Below, one piece after another: positions 37,506-49,259 of a DNA stretch of 64,000 nt. The position numbers and the translations under genes were made by a program. Numbering within the stretch: the stretch's first letter is position 1; every line of letters starts with the position of its first letter. The stretch lies in contig NC_132914.1 of NCBI RefSeq assembly GCF_047675955.1, positions 42,495,521-42,559,520 of the forward strand, written 5' to 3'. The DNA is from Chlorocebus sabaeus. Taxonomy: Eukaryota > Chordata > Mammalia > Primates > Cercopithecidae. The notes beneath the pieces were generated by a model. That model did not search any database and was not told the origin of the DNA. It saw only the letters and a list, made by a program, of their open reading frames with translations.

Positions 37506-38302
37506 TTTATTTACCTGACAGGGTCTTAAAGGCATTTTATTTTGCAAACCCTCGTCTAGGCCCATATTTACAGAGAAAAGATTAAAAAATACTTATTAGT
37601 TAAATGGGCCTCCCGATGGCCCGATGGTCCAGAGACTTGGAGATTAAGGATACTAATAGTTATATATAGAAATTCTTCTAATTTGTTTGTCGGGTTCATT
37701 TTAAATATATATTTTCAGTGTATGTATCTAGCAGCGGCTCATTTGATGAGGACTGCTGAGCTAAGGTGTTAAAATTCACTTACAGCTGGATACCAAAAGA
37801 AGTTGGAAAATAGAGAATTTTTTAAAACACGTTTTTGGGGTATGAAAGTTTGCACCAAAGTCCAAATTTTACATTATTTTCAAAAAATTAATAACATTCT
37901 GTCAATGGTATTTTTCTTCACATAAAAGGAAATGAATTTACTCAATGCAATAGTTAAAGAGAAACTAGTTTCTACTAACACATTTTAATGGATATTTATG
38001 TATCTACACACATAGAGACACACACACATATACACATACTAAGAGCAGGGACCAAGCCAGCTGTTGCTGTCATTCTTTTCAGTTCCATCATACTTCCTGG
38101 GAGATTCTACTCCACTTACAAATTAAGCCTGAGTCTAGGGCCAAACAAGAGAACACTGGAGTGAGTTTCCTAAACCATTAGTTCATATATCGCTCCAAAG
38201 TTGTTAGGCTGTAAGCACTGATGAGGTACAGGCGAGCTGGCATTAGAGCCCAAATGTTACTACTAAGCGTTCTTTTAAATTGACATGGAGGAATGCTTCC
38301 AT
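37506..38302 (-). other. DBX2: Probable DBX2 3' untranslated region
   Basis: This is the stretch just after the DBX2 stop on the minus strand. Candidate poly(A) signals on that strand are ATTAAA at 37989-37984, about 315 bases after the stop, and AATAAA at 37541-37536 and 37511-37506, about 765 and 795 bases after it. The stretch is A+T rich and I recognise no Alu or L1 in it, which suits a 3' UTR. The true end cannot be fixed from sequence alone and could lie further left. Confidence 0.45.
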
Positions 38303-38635
38303 TCAGATGGCCCCAGTAAGTACACCCTTGCTTCCAGCTTCTTCTTCAGAACATAAATACAAGGCACCTTGCAGTGAATTTGCTTCTGGGGGTGGTGCCC
38401 CTGAACTCTCCTGGATTAGTCTTTCTGAAGGTTCTGGAGAATTCTTCCTCCATCTTGGACTTGAGTGCTGTTGGGGGACATCCCATATTGAAGGACATGG
38501 AGAAGGGAAACCCAGAGCAGACCGTGAGAGGGGATCCTCTTGAAGACCTACTTCTTGGATACACCTGTTGGAAAGCACTTCCTTTTCTTTGGAATTCCGC
38601 CATTTCATCCTTCTGTTCTGAAACCAAATTTTCAC
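38303..38635 (-). CDS. DBX2: DBX2 last coding exon (homeodomain helix 3 and C-terminus)
   Basis: This exon encodes the end of a homeobox transcription factor of the DBX family, nuclear DNA-binding proteins that pattern intermediate neural-tube progenitors. The 110-codon frame opens with VKIWFQNRRMKWRNSKEK, the recognition helix of the homeodomain, with the conserved W, F, N and R (positions 48, 49, 51, 53) intact. A serine, proline and glutamate-rich tail follows and ends in GVLTGAI before a TGA stop at 38303-38305. The splice acceptor reads caatag on the minus strand, with AG at 38636-38637. Its pyrimidine tract is poor because purines interrupt it. The frame enters in phase 0, exactly matching the end of the exon at 45874. 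Two tail residues (RWRKNSP and the final I) differ from the human protein as I remember it. Identification is firm because the tail is DBX2-specific rather than generic homeobox sequence. Confidence 0.95.
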   Translation of the reverse strand: MKIWFQNRRMKWRNSKEKEVLSNRCIQEVGLQEDPLSRSALGFPSPCPSIWDVPQQHSSPRWRKNSPEPSERLIQESSGAPPPEANSLQGALYLCSEEEAGSKGVLTGAI

Positions 38636-38796
38636 CTATTGACAAAATAATTGCACAAAATGATCACTTATTCCAGGTTATTTTACTTCAGCATTTTCAA
38701 CTGTAATTGCTTCTACTATCCCTTCTACAGAATACCTTATGAGAGCCGACCTCAAAAAGTCCTTGTGGCTTTTCACATGAACTCCTTCAAAATATC

Positions 38797-39084
38797 TTTT
38801 TTTTTTTTTTTTTTGAGATGGGGTCTCTCTTTGTCACCCTGGTGCAATCTCAGCTCACTGCAACCTCCACTGCCCAGGCTCAAGCAATCCTCCCACCTCA
38901 GCTTCCTGAGTAGCTAGGATGACAGGCACGCACCACCACAACAGGCTAATTTTTATATTTTTTTTGTAGAGACAGTGTTTCACCATGTTGCCCAGGCTGG
39001 TCTTGAACTCCTGAGCTCAAAGAATCTGTCCGCCTTGGCCTCCAAAAGTGGTGGGATTACAGGCAGGAGCCACCACACCCTGCC
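38797..39084 (-). mobile_element. Old Alu beside the DBX2 exon 4 acceptor
   Basis: A poly-T at 38797-38814 is followed by a complete, diverged antisense Alu. The duplication aaaatatctt occurs at 38789-38798 and 39086-39095. It lies in the same strand orientation as DBX2, about 160 bases upstream of the exon 4 acceptor. Confidence 0.93.
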
Positions 39085-39249
39085 AAAAATATCTTAATCT
39101 AATATCCCCATACACACATTTGAAACAAAACAACTGTGATAAATTGGTTACACCCTGTAAGTCTGATAGCTTTCAAAATTCATTTAACTCCTAGATATTT
39201 TAAAATATCATCTAGTCTGTGCTGAATTATTTATTCAAAGAAAATGGAT

Positions 39250-39475
39250 GGGCTAGTATTAGCATCTGAGTGTTTATTTAGTGCCAGGCATCAGGCTATG
39301 CACTCGGGATGGATTTTATAATTTGATCCTCAGAATGGCTGTAAGAAGTCCTCATTTCACATGTTAAAAAAACTGAAGTTTGGAGACATTAACTAGCTGA
39401 TGGTCACACAGCTAGTGAAATGGAAGCACTGAGACTAGAATTCATGACTGTCTGATTCTAGGGCCCAGGCTCTTA
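39250..39475 (-). mobile_element. MIR SINE
   Basis: Antisense MIR order: gtgccaggcatcaggc, catttcacatgttaaaaa, ggtcacacagctag and ctgattctagggccc. Confidence 0.8.
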
Positions 39476-40434
39476 TAAACATTCAGACCTCATCAGGAGC
39501 TTTCTGAGACTAAATTAAGAATGCATTCTGTAATGCTTTGATAAATTGCAGGCTTTATACAGTTTCCAAGTCTTGATTACTCCCAGGATTTATCAAACTG
39601 TAAGAATTAGGCTCAATAAATAACAACTAATTGTAATTAAGCCAAAAGTGCTTATGATGGTGGTTCCTAATTTGAACCATACCTACCCCCAACCCATGCC
39701 ACTTGAGTCTTTATTACTAACCTCCCTCTTTATACACTGTGTAGTCAACTGTGCCTGAGCTGACAACATCACAACTGGTTTCCTGGAAGCTTAAAAGCCA
39801 ATCACATTCTTTCCTGTGTATTGCATCACATCCTTACACTAACAATTTAGTTGATTTCTATTTTTAAAACAAAAACTAGAAAATTTTTATCTGAAGAAAT
39901 AATTATTATATCAACCAAGTATTTCTCTCAGTGAAGAAAAAAAATCTATCTGAGGCTCTCATTCCAGATTGGAAAAACAATTTCTTCTTTCTTTCAACTT
40001 GATTGGCAGTGTTCAAAATGGCAACCAAAGAAGTCTACCCCAGGCAATTCAGTGTGAAAGACTGTCATCTCAGTTACAACACCATGATTAAGGCTTTTCA
40101 TATGAAAACAGAACTAATGTGTACATACCACAGCACTTGGTTCTACTCATAAGCTCATTTATTGTTTGCAGTGGGCATTTATTCCTAGAAAGCATGCCAA
40201 GTATTTCTAATGGGTTTTCACTGAGACAGTTTTTTGTTTTCAATAGTGATTCTTTCCTTTATCATCACATTCGTTATTTCCTCTTCTCTTAGCTTTTCTG
40301 TATATCTATAAATATTTGTTGTTAAGTGATATCTCAAAGAAAAAAAAGCATAAAAGGAGTTTCCTCACAATCAATTGTGTTGAGACAAATGCATATATGG
40401 GAGTAACATTGAAAGTTCTACCTCTCAAGAAATG
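39476..40434. other. Unassigned intronic stretch
   Basis: No exon-like frame and no repeat family that I recognise. Confidence 0.45.
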
Positions 40435-42030
40435 CAAAAACAAATTCCAGATAGATTAAATAGCTAAATATAAAAATAAAACTGCAAGTTTTAAAAGAAA
40501 ATAGAGATTATCGTGATAGTCTTGGGGAGACGAATGTTTTCATAAGCATGACATAAAACAGAGGATACGTGGAAAAGATAAAAAGGAGCCGAATACATAA
40601 AAATGAGAAATTTCTGTACAAACATATGAACAAGCCAGAAACTACCCAACAAAACTAAAAGCAAGAAATCTAAATGATATTTGTACATCCATGTTCACAG
40701 CAGCATTATTCACAATAGCCAAAAATGGGAAGCAACCAAGCATCTAGGAACAGATAAATGGATAAATAAAATGTGGTATATACATACAAAGGAATACTAT
40801 TCAGCCTTGAACAAGAAGGAAATTCTGGCACATGCTACAACAGAAATGAACCTCGAAGATATTATGCTAAATAAAATAGGCCAGGCATAAAAGTACAAAC
40901 GCCATATTATTCCACTCATATGAGAGCCTTAGAATAGTCATTAATAGAAACATAAAGTAGAATAGTGGGTGCCAGGAGGTGGGAGAGGGGGAAATGGTGA
41001 ATTACTGTTTAATAGATACAGAGTTTCAGTTTTACAAGATGAAAAGGTTTCTGGAGATGAATGGTGGTGATGGTTTCACAACAATGTCAATGTACTTAAT
41101 GTCACTGAACTGAACATTTAAAAAAGGTTAAAATGCTAAATTCTGCTATGCATATTTTACCTCAATAAAAAAAGTCACAAACTTAGAAAGGACTTTTGCA
41201 ACATCTGAAACAGGAAAAATTTCCTAACCATAATATTCCATAATTCTTGACTAACAGCCAAAGTATTGCTACATATCAATAAAAAGACAATATGATAGAA
41301 AAAAAAAGATGCAGCCATGAAAAGGCCAATTCACAGACTACAAATGGCCAATAAAACAATTAAAAGCCCCTCACGTTCTGGTAGTTAGGAAAATTCAAAT
41401 TGAAAAATAACAAATAGCATTGCCCATGAGAGTGGCAACATTTTTCAAATCATAAATGGTAGAGGTTTTGCAAAATGGAACTATTTGTTAGTAAGAATGA
41501 AATTTTCATATGTCAGTATCTAATTTGATACAATGTTGTATTTGGAAAGGAATTTTTAATCTGCCACATTTTAAATGTATGTACACTTTTACACATAAAT
41601 CTCACTCACACTCTCTTCTTACAAAATATTTTTAAAGTGCATAAAAATTTGTGATAGTGAAAATTGAAAGTAACTTAAAATTGAGGATGGTGAAATGATG
41701 GTCTGTTAGGAAACACAAAAAAAGAATGAAGTAGATCCGTATGTACTGACATGGAAGGAAGCAATCCATAATATTCAAAAAGGAAAAAAGCACCAAACAA
41801 TACACATTATCAGTAGCATTATTCATAATAGCCCAAAACTGGGAACAATACACATGACCACCATCAGTAAATGGATGAACTGTGGTATACTACATAATGG
41901 TAGTACTACACAGCAATAAATACACATGAGCTTTTACTACACACAACATAAAGATTCTCACAAACATACTGTTAAGTAAAAGAAGCATATATGATTCTAT
42001 TTATATAAATAATACTGAATGATACTATTT
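40435..42030 (+). mobile_element. L1M LINE relics
   Basis: Two successive plus-strand L1M 3' segments. The first (40435-41185) has the ORF2 end and a 3' UTR ending in cctcaataaaaaaag. The second (from about 41186) has ORF2 C-terminal text and resumes after the insertion at 42031-42450. Confidence 0.75.
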
Positions 42031-42450
42031 TTAAAAATTTGTTAATAGCTCTATGAGCCTATAATTCACATACAATACAATTCGCCCATTTAAAATGTAC
42101 AGTTCAAAGGTTTTCATGTATTCACAGATAACGCAACCATCACCAATTTTAGAACATTTTCATCACCTCAAAAGGAAATCTCACACCCTTTGGCTATCTC
42201 TGTTCTATTCCCTATTTCCCCCAGCCCTAAGTAGGTTCATTTACTTTCTGTCTGAATTTAGATTTCCCCATTCTGGACCTTCAAATTAATGGAATCATAT
42301 AATATGTGGTCCTTGTAACTGAGTTATTTCACTCAGTATAATATTTTCAAGGTTCATCCATGTTGTAGTATTATCAGTAAGTACTTCATTCTTTTTTGTG
42401 GGTAAATAATATTCCACTATATGGATATACCACATTCTGTCTACACACTG
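42031..42450 (-). mobile_element. L1M/L1ME fragment in reverse orientation
   Basis: Antisense text with cataatattttcaaggttc-like and ccatgttgtagtatt blocks. It interrupts the plus-strand L1M relic, whose text resumes at about 42452. Confidence 0.65.
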
Positions 42451-42451
42451 A

Positions 42452-42710
42452 ATAATACTACTTATATAAAAGTACAAAAAGAGGCAAAACTAAGAAGTTA
42501 CAAGTTAGGATAGAGGATACCCTTGGAAGGAGCAGATAGTGAGTGGGAGGGGATACTTGGAGGATCTTCTGGCCTCTACTGCTAGATCTGTGAGCTGAAT
42601 ATACAGGTGATTTGTACTGTTCTTTAGAAAATGTCAAAATACATGCACAATATGATTAAATTTTTATGTAAGTATGTATATGTATATATATGTATATATA
42701 TACACAAACA
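42452..42710 (+). mobile_element. L1M 3' continuation and TATATG simple repeat
   Basis: The 3' part of the interrupted L1M relic, ending in a TATATG-type run at about 42670-42705. Confidence 0.55.
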
Positions 42711-43048
42711 CAATTATCAGCCTCTTCACTTGTAAAATAGAGGTAGTAAAAGTAGTTACTTCATAAAATTTTTGTAAGAATTAATTGACACAAAATGTAA
42801 GGGCACATGGTAAGCACGCAAGTGTTTGTGTTACTATATGTTCGTGCATATACAATACACATATAAATTTATTTTTAAAATAATACATGATGTGTCAAAA
42901 ATTCAAACAAGTGCCATTTGTGAACGACAGAAGTAACCAAGGAATTGGATTCGAGGAGAGTAAGATGCATTTTCACTTTTATCTTTACAGGTTTCCTTTT
43001 TAATTGAATTTACCACAATAAATACCATGTAATTGATATATTGTAACT

Positions 43049-43390
43049 GATATATTTACAAATAAGAAAATGTTAAATTACTTCTGAGGTGCTGTAATTG
43101 ATATACTGATATATTTACAAATAAGACTGGTATATTTACAAATTGTAATTGTAATGTTATCATTGATATAATTGTGTAATTCATACATTTCTGTAATGGA
43201 TATATTTACAAACAAGAAAATTTTAAATTCTGAGATGCTGTAACTGATATACTGATACATTTACAAATAAGACTGATATATTTACAAATTGTAATGTTAT
43301 AATCGATATACTACAATTGTGTAATTGATACATTTGTGTAATGGATAGATTTACAAATAAGAAAATGTTAAATTACTTCTGTGATGCTCC
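43049..43390. repeat. A+T-rich tandem repeat, about 150-base unit
   Basis: Unit 1 is 43049-43198 (150 bases), unit 2 is 43199-43343 (145 bases) and a partial unit 3 starts at 43344. Each starts gatatatttacaaataagaa or a near variant and includes gatgctgtaa-like and tgtgtaattcatacattt-like blocks. A shorter internal motif gatatatttacaaat recurs inside each unit. No coding sense. Confidence 0.85.
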
Positions 43391-44080
43391 ACCAAATTCA
43401 ATAAGACAGAAAGTACTCACTCCTGAGGCACCAAATTTTAAACACAATATAATTAACTATGTAAAACCATATGCCTATGGATAAGAACAAGATAGCATAC
43501 AAATAGGAAAATAGTTGTTTTTGAGGCAGCAGGAGAGATTGTGGTCACACCCCATAATTTTTATATATGTCTGTTGCATTCTCTTTTCAGAAGTCTCTTT
43601 TTGGGACCACAATATGTACTATCAGAGATGTTCACAATTTCTCAGAGCACTGTCAGATGGAACTTAACTACTTTCCACTGCTTTCCATCTTTTAACACCT
43701 ACTTCAAGTTTCAACTCAACCAGAGGCTCTCCAAGCTCCCAAACCTGCCTGTTGTCTCCCCTCTGATAATAGGAGCTTCTTCCACCAGTGAGATGCAGGC
43801 CAGGCCCTCTGAGCTCCCCTGATACCCTCTCTCAGGCCCAACAGCTCCTCTGAGATCAGAGAGTTCCATCACTAGACTTTCCAGAAGTCGTATATGGACC
43901 CATCCCACGGCTGTCCTTTGCAGAGATGGGGATCAACATAAGGCTTCAGAGAGATAAGTAACTTTGAGAACTGATCCCCTTATTGGGCAGTATATCTAAC
44001 CTACCACGTGATACTGTCTATATTATTATATAGTTTTATCAAACTTTTTACGAGTTTCCATGGGGCGTGGAAGCTTCTGA
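43391..44080. other. Unassigned intronic stretch
   Basis: Two complementary open frames at about 43541-43908 do not resemble known proteins. No repeat recognised. Confidence 0.4.
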
Positions 44081-44330
44081 GGTGCACAGACTGTGTCTTA
44101 TTCAGTATTTATCAATATTCCCTGTTATTGCCTACCTAACACAGTGTCTTGCACACAACAGACCATCAAGATCTGGCTGCTGATTTATCTGTTATATACA
44201 CAAAACTGCTTTGTGACATAGACAGAATTCTTATATTTGTTTCTGTTTTTTTAAGTGAGAAACTGAGGCACAGAACAACCAATTAAGGTTATGGACTCAT
44301 TAGTACCACACAGCTAGGAGAGCACAGACT
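44081..44330. mobile_element. L2 end (+) and MIR fragment (-)
   Basis: At 44081-44175 cagtgtcttgcacacaac resembles an L2 3' end. At about 44200-44330 gagaaactgaggcacag and ccacacagctagga are antisense MIR. Confidence 0.6.
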
Positions 44331-44466
44331 GACTAATATAGGCCAATTACCCTCTACTACACCTCGTGCAGCTTCCTACTACTTGACAAAGTTGGGGCAA
44401 GCAGCTTGTGAAGACACTTCCCTAGGGTCAAGCAGAGTTTAGTCCAATAACAACTGTGTGTGGGTG

Positions 44467-44766
44467 TTTTTTTTTTTTTTTTTGAGATGGAGTCTCACAC
44501 TGTCACCCAGGCTGGAGTGCAGTGGCGCGAACTCAATTCACTGCAAACTCTGCAACCCGAGTTTACATCATTCTTCTGCTCAGCCTCCCAAGTAGCTGGG
44601 ACTACAGGAGCCCACCACCTCACCCGGCTAATTTTTTTTTGTATTTTTAGTAGAGTCAGGGTTTCACCGTGTTAGCCAGGATGGTCTCGATCTCCTGACC
44701 TCATGATCCACCCGCCTCAGCCTCCCAAAGTGCTGGGATTACAGGCGTGAGCCACCGCATCCAGCC
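44467..44766 (-). mobile_element. Alu, AluY-like
   Basis: Complete, with a poly-T at 44467-44483. The block ggtctcgatctcctgacctc is characteristic of AluY rather than AluS or AluJ. It is among the youngest elements in the window. The flanking duplication is not clear. Confidence 0.88.
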
Positions 44767-45034
44767 AATAACTGGTTTTAATAAGATCCAAAATTAACCA
44801 CCAAGTCATCGGTAGTGAGGAACAACAGTAGAGTATGGTAGTTAGCCCAGAGCCTCCTCTAACTCTTTAGTCCCTTTATGTTAATTAAAAAATTCCAGGC
44901 AGATGTAGGCCTGCACCAGAAAACTCAACCTGGCAAACAGTGTTCATGCTGCATTTCAGCTGCCACCATTCCTTTTGGCCAGATGCCTTTGTACAGTGAA
45001 CTCTATGCACAACTGTACATGGTATTTTTAGGTT

Positions 45035-45220
45035 AAAGAGAACACAAACCCCAGAGTCAGGTTGTCTAAGGTGGGAGCCTACCTCTGAAACCTCTTTACT
45101 ACATGATATAGAACCTACATTCCGTTTCTTATTTTTTCATTTAGAAAACAGGGATTATTATAGTGTGTATTTCACATGACAATTATATGGAGGGTTAAAT
45201 AGGAAACTTCTAGTGCCTTA
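45035..45220 (+). mobile_element. MIR fragment
   Basis: ccagagtcaggttgtcta head and attattatagtgtgtattt core in MIR order. Confidence 0.6.
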
Positions 45221-45873
45221 TGATATTGATTATTTGCAACAAGTAGGCCAAACATTAAATGGAGTATTATACAACTCCAAAAGCCATAAAGTCCCATTCA
45301 CAATTATACAAAACCTCAATGAACAAGAAAGCTATGTAAGTGTTGCAAATGTGAAATTGCTTAATTGTACTTGACATAAACCTAAAGAACAAAATCATGA
45401 AACCCATTAAGAAGTATTCATGAGTCACTCATTCATGCTTTGATTTTGGATTGGAAATGAAAAGAAAGATAGGAAAAGTGGTTCCTGCTTTTTGAAGAAT
45501 TATTTAACCTGTTTCTCTGAACACAGAGCAAACGATTTATAATGTAATTACCACATCCTTAGCATTTCTCTTCATTTGAAAAGAACTAAGCAGCCCAATG
45601 GCAAAAACCTAGACCTCTCAGCAAATGGATGTTTCCAAATAGGAAATGGGACATATATCTCCACCCACTAAAAAAATATGAAAAGCATTTCAAGAACACC
45701 TCAGGCTCTAGCACCATGCCTGGTATAAGAAACATTTGCCAAATAAATGGATTCCACTGTGTGCCTTAAGAAATCAGAAGCAGTTGCCTATGGCCCACCA
45801 CCCTGAACACAACTGATTTCATCTGATCTCACAAGAAATCAGAGGCAGTAGACATCTTCCTGCTCATTAGTAC
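45221..45873. other. Unassigned intronic stretch next to exon 3
   Basis: Mostly unrecognised. A short L2/MIR-like tail is seen near 45700-45750 (tctagcaccatgcctgg). Confidence 0.4.
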
Positions 45874-46061
45874 CTGTGATTCCTTTAGTCCCAAGTTGAT
45901 GGCAAGTTTCTTTCGGTCTGTTTTGCTGATATATTTCTGTTTCTGAAACATTTTCTCCAGAGCCTTTCTCTGGTCCTCAGAAAAGACAGCTCTTCTTAAA
46001 ATGCCCCTCCGAGTCTTGGAATTAGAGTCCTGTGTCAGGAGAGGCAGCACGCTCTCTTCTC
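45874..46061 (-). CDS. DBX2: DBX2 exon 3 (homeodomain arm, helices 1 and 2)
   Basis: This 188-base exon encodes the start of the DBX2 homeodomain. Translation from the acceptor gives EESVLPLLTQDSNSK, then the basic arm RRGILRRAVFSEDQ, then helices 1 and 2 (RKALEKMFQKQKYISK and TDRKKLAINLGLKESQ). The acceptor is ctctag with a good pyrimidine tract (AG at 46062-46063), and the donor is ACAG followed by gtacta. The first two bases complete an arginine codon begun in exon 2, and the exon ends on a codon boundary. The following intron therefore falls between homeodomain residues 44 and 45, an intron position common in homeobox genes. The neighbouring THE1/MST LTR starts 167 bases beyond the acceptor. 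The continuous frame and canonical splice signals argue for a working exon. Confidence 0.95.
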
Positions 46062-46227
46062 CTAGAGTCGAGGGAAAAAGATACAAAAGCCCAGTTAGCT
46101 TCAGAAGGAAGTCAGTCTTTCGTGGGACAATATGGTATCCTCCTACTCTGTACTATGGCCAAATGACCTCATTTCAACTCTGCTCACTTAAAGCAGTACT
46201 TCCTAATCTCTTTTTGGCTATAGACTC

Positions 46228-46605
46228 TGATATGGTCTGGCTCTGTGTCCCCACCCAAATATCATCTTGAATTGTAATCCCCACGTGCTGAGGGAGGGAC
46301 CTCGTGGGAGGTAACTGAATCATGGGGGTGGTTCCCCCATGCTGTTCTCATGAAAGTGAATGAGGTCTCATGAGATCTGACGGTTTTGTGAGGGGCTTTT
46401 CCCCACTTTGCTCTGTACTTCTCTCATTCTTTGCCTTCCTGCTGGCATGTGAAGAAGGACATGCTTGCTTCCCCCTCTGCCATGATTGTAAGCTTCCTGA
46501 GGCCTTCCAGTCATGCTGAACTGTGAGTCAATTAAATCTTTTTCTTTTATAAATTACCCAGTTTCTGGTATGTCTTAATTAGCAGCATGAGAACAGACTA
46601 ATATA
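46228..46605 (+). mobile_element. THE1/MST-type MaLR solo LTR
   Basis: It begins tgatatggtctggctctg and ends gaacagactaatata, 378 bases in all. The 5-base duplication GACTC lies at 46223-46227 and 46606-46610. It sits 167 bases upstream of the DBX2 exon 3 acceptor and is antisense to the gene. Confidence 0.92.
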
Positions 46606-46610
46606 GACTC

Positions 46611-47226
46611 CTTCGAGAATCTGATAAATACTCTTTGCTCCACAGTGCAGGGGAAATGTACATTTGCTCATCCTTCCAATTTTGCATGCCACATCAGACA
46701 ACCCAAGGTCCCGGTTACAAAGCCCCAGTATGGATTAAGTAGTAGGTGATTTAAAAACTTCGTTTTTCTCTAATTCTTCATTTGTTTATTTACTCATTTT
46801 TTCAACAAAATTTTGAACACTTGCCATTTGCCAGACACTCTGTTCAATACTATACAATGAGAAATAAGACAGATATGTTTAATTGCCCTCCTTACCTGTA
46901 AAATATTGTAGAAGGGCATTTATTGAACTAGCATGACAAATGTGTTGTATTCCTAAAGAGGGAGATTTGGGAACACAAAACAAGGGGTCTGACATAAACC
47001 TGGGACAGGGAAAACTTGCAAAAGTCAGAGATGCTTAATCTGAGAAGAGAAGAGAGAACTGAAGGGCTCTCAGTCACTCCCCTGCAATTCCACTGGTCAT
47101 CAACTCCTTGAGGTCAAAAAGGCAGAAACTCCTCTTTCTGCCTTTTTGTGCCTAGCACAATACTGGTTCCCATGCTCTGAGAGTTTATAGGCTTTTATGG
47201 TTCATTCACTCATTCTGCTTCCCAGG
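46611..47226. other. Intronic stretch with L2 fragments
   Basis: At about 46775-46900 there is antisense L2 3'-end text (gaacacttgccatttgcc). At about 47130-47170 a short L2-like phrase appears. The rest is unassigned. Confidence 0.5.
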
Positions 47227-47717
47227 TGTGGCAGGCAGAGAAATGGCTCTCAAAGATGTCCATGTCCTAATCCCCAGAACCTGTGAATATGTTATGTTAC
47301 ATGGCAAGGGGAATTAAGGTTGCAAATTGATTAAAGTTGCTAATCAACTGACCTTGAGATGAAGTATCCTGTATTATCCAGGTGGGCCCAATGTAATCAT
47401 AAGATTCCTTATAATTGGAAGAGGGAGGCAAATTAGGAGGTCCTAGTCAGAGAGAGATTTCAAGATGCTACATTCGTGCTTTGAGGTTGGAGGAAGGGGC
47501 CAGAAGCCAAGGAATGCAGGCAGCCTCAAAAAGCTGGAAAAGACAAGGAAACAGATTCTCCCAAGAGCCTACACAACGAACACAGCCCTGCTTAATTTTA
47601 GCCCTGTGAGACCCATTTCAGGGTCTGACCTCTATAACTATAAAATAGTAAGTACTTGTTGCTTTAAGATACTCAGTTCATGGTAATTTGTTACAGCAAC
47701 AATAGAAAACTAATACA
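47227..47717 (+). mobile_element. MaLR-like LTR
   Basis: It begins tgtggcaggcagagaaatgg, carries aaggggaattaaggttgc and caggtgggcccaatgtaatc, and ends tagaaaactaataca. Length about 490 bases. The flanks ccagg and ctggg do not give a clean duplication. The subfamily is not assigned. Confidence 0.75.
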
Positions 47718-48514
47718 CTGGGTGTCAGGCTCACAGAGCCAATTGCTGAAGAAACCAGACAAAGAGCACATGGTTCCCACCCTAAAGGAGCTCACTTTCT
47801 TATGGGAGGGGTGACTCATGAACATTAACTCTGTAACATAGCACCAGGAAGGCAGGCTTACGGTTATAGCTACTATGCATTCTGCTGCTTAATAATTATT
47901 TACTGAATAAACAAGTAAATGAATGTCTTAAGTACGAGAATAGAAAGATCTGCAAAGTGCACTGGCACCACAGAGGAGGAAATGATGAATTCAGAGAAAA
48001 TAGTCAGGTCAAGTCAAGTCTAAAAGAACAATACCGTTAAAGAGAGAAAGAACCAAAGCCAATTCAAACAGTTACTAGTATGTCTGAAAGCACAAGGAAT
48101 AAAGTCTATGCAAGGAAAAGTAAGCAGTCATCAAGGCTGCAGAAAGGCATAAAGCAGAGGCTGCAAGAGGGCAACCATATCCAGTCTGCAAATGGGCTTT
48201 TTTTGGTCTTAGCATGTTGCTTAACAATTCTTATTTAGTTATACACATTTAAAAAGCGGGAAGTTCCACATAAAGTCCAGGTTTCTGACACCTCTTCAAA
48301 GGTAACCACACTGGGCTTAAAGTGAGTAGCAGGTGCCTCTTTTTTATATGGAACATGTGGCCCCAGTTTGCCACAGTCTTGCTTAGCTTGTTTTTTACCT
48401 GCCAGGCCTTTGAAGACATTTGGACCTCTAAAGTGGAATGGAGTCAGATAATAGAGAACTGCAAGGGTTTGGGCAGGTAATGAAGATCAATAGAAGTAGG
48501 ACAGGACATAATAA
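47718..48514. other. Unassigned intronic stretch
   Basis: An L2-like tail near 47890-47930; otherwise nothing recognised. Confidence 0.4.
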
Positions 48515-48745
48515 TAAACATATGCTAAACACCACTATTAATGATTACTTTGTTTTAAGCCACTGACATGCATTATTTCATTTAATTCTCACATTGAATC
48601 TATGGCATGAATGCTACTATTACTCTCTCCATTTTACAGAAATAAAATGAAACTTAGGAAGGTTAAGTAACTTTGTTCCAGGTCACAAAGCTAGGGTTTC
48701 AAACCCAGGAGACAGATACCACGATAAATGTACTAACCCTACACA
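48515..48745 (-). mobile_element. MIR SINE
   Basis: Antisense MIR order: catgcattatttcatttaat, ccattttacagaaataaaa, ggtcacaaagctag and tcaaacccaggag. Confidence 0.8.
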
Positions 48746-49259
48746 ATACTGGCATTATCTGATATGTATTTTAGAAGGAAAATGACAACAAATCTTGTCA
48801 ATTTGGCTTCCACAATGTGACAGCTTCCTTTTCTATTTGTCTAAAAGATTACAAACATCTCCTGGCTAAGCCCTGGGTTACATCTCATTACAATTCATCC
48901 TCACTCTGCAAAATGAACCATTAACTTCTCCCTCTTTCCTTCCAGCTCTGTAACTCTGTGTCTTCTTTGAATTGCCATAACCTTGAGATGTCATCAAGCC
49001 CAATTCTCTATAAAGGTCTACTTTCATTGATGCCCCTCCATTCATCTTCACATAGGATGTTGGTTATTTCCCCTGTTACATCACTAATTCTTTTTGCCTG
49101 TCTCATACCAAGATCATATCTTGAAGTCAGACTTTGACAACTAGATTCACTATTCTTTATCAGAGATTTAAGCAGTTTTATGAAATATTGATCAATAATA
49201 AAAATATTCTGAATATCTCAATATGTGCATCTTTTCGTAAGTGTGTTTCTTCTCTGAAC

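Larger units (their letters stand above)
38636..45873 (-). other. DBX2: DBX2 intron 3
   Basis: A 7.2 kb intron bounded by gtacta at the donor and caatag at the acceptor, interrupting the homeodomain between residues 44 and 45. It contains an old Alu only 160 bases from the acceptor, a MIR, long L1M relics at 40435-42660, an A+T-rich tandem repeat at 43049-43390, a younger Alu at 44467-44766 and further MIR pieces. I see no other exon-like frame in it. Confidence 0.85.

Noticed and set aside
38346..38645. Alternative minus-strand frame of 99 codons
   Set aside because: It overlaps DBX2 exon 4 in another phase and lacks homeodomain residues.
38280..38706. Plus-strand open frames over 110 codons
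   Set aside because: They are antisense to the DBX2 final exon. The minus-strand frame carries the homeodomain and the splice signals.
43049..43390. Regular repeats considered as a CRISPR-like array
   Set aside because: Units are about 150 bases, A+T-rich and continuous, without short direct repeats separated by unique spacers, and the DNA is from a primate.
46001..46270. Plus-strand open frame of 89 codons
   Set aside because: Antisense to DBX2 exon 3, then running into the THE1/MST LTR.
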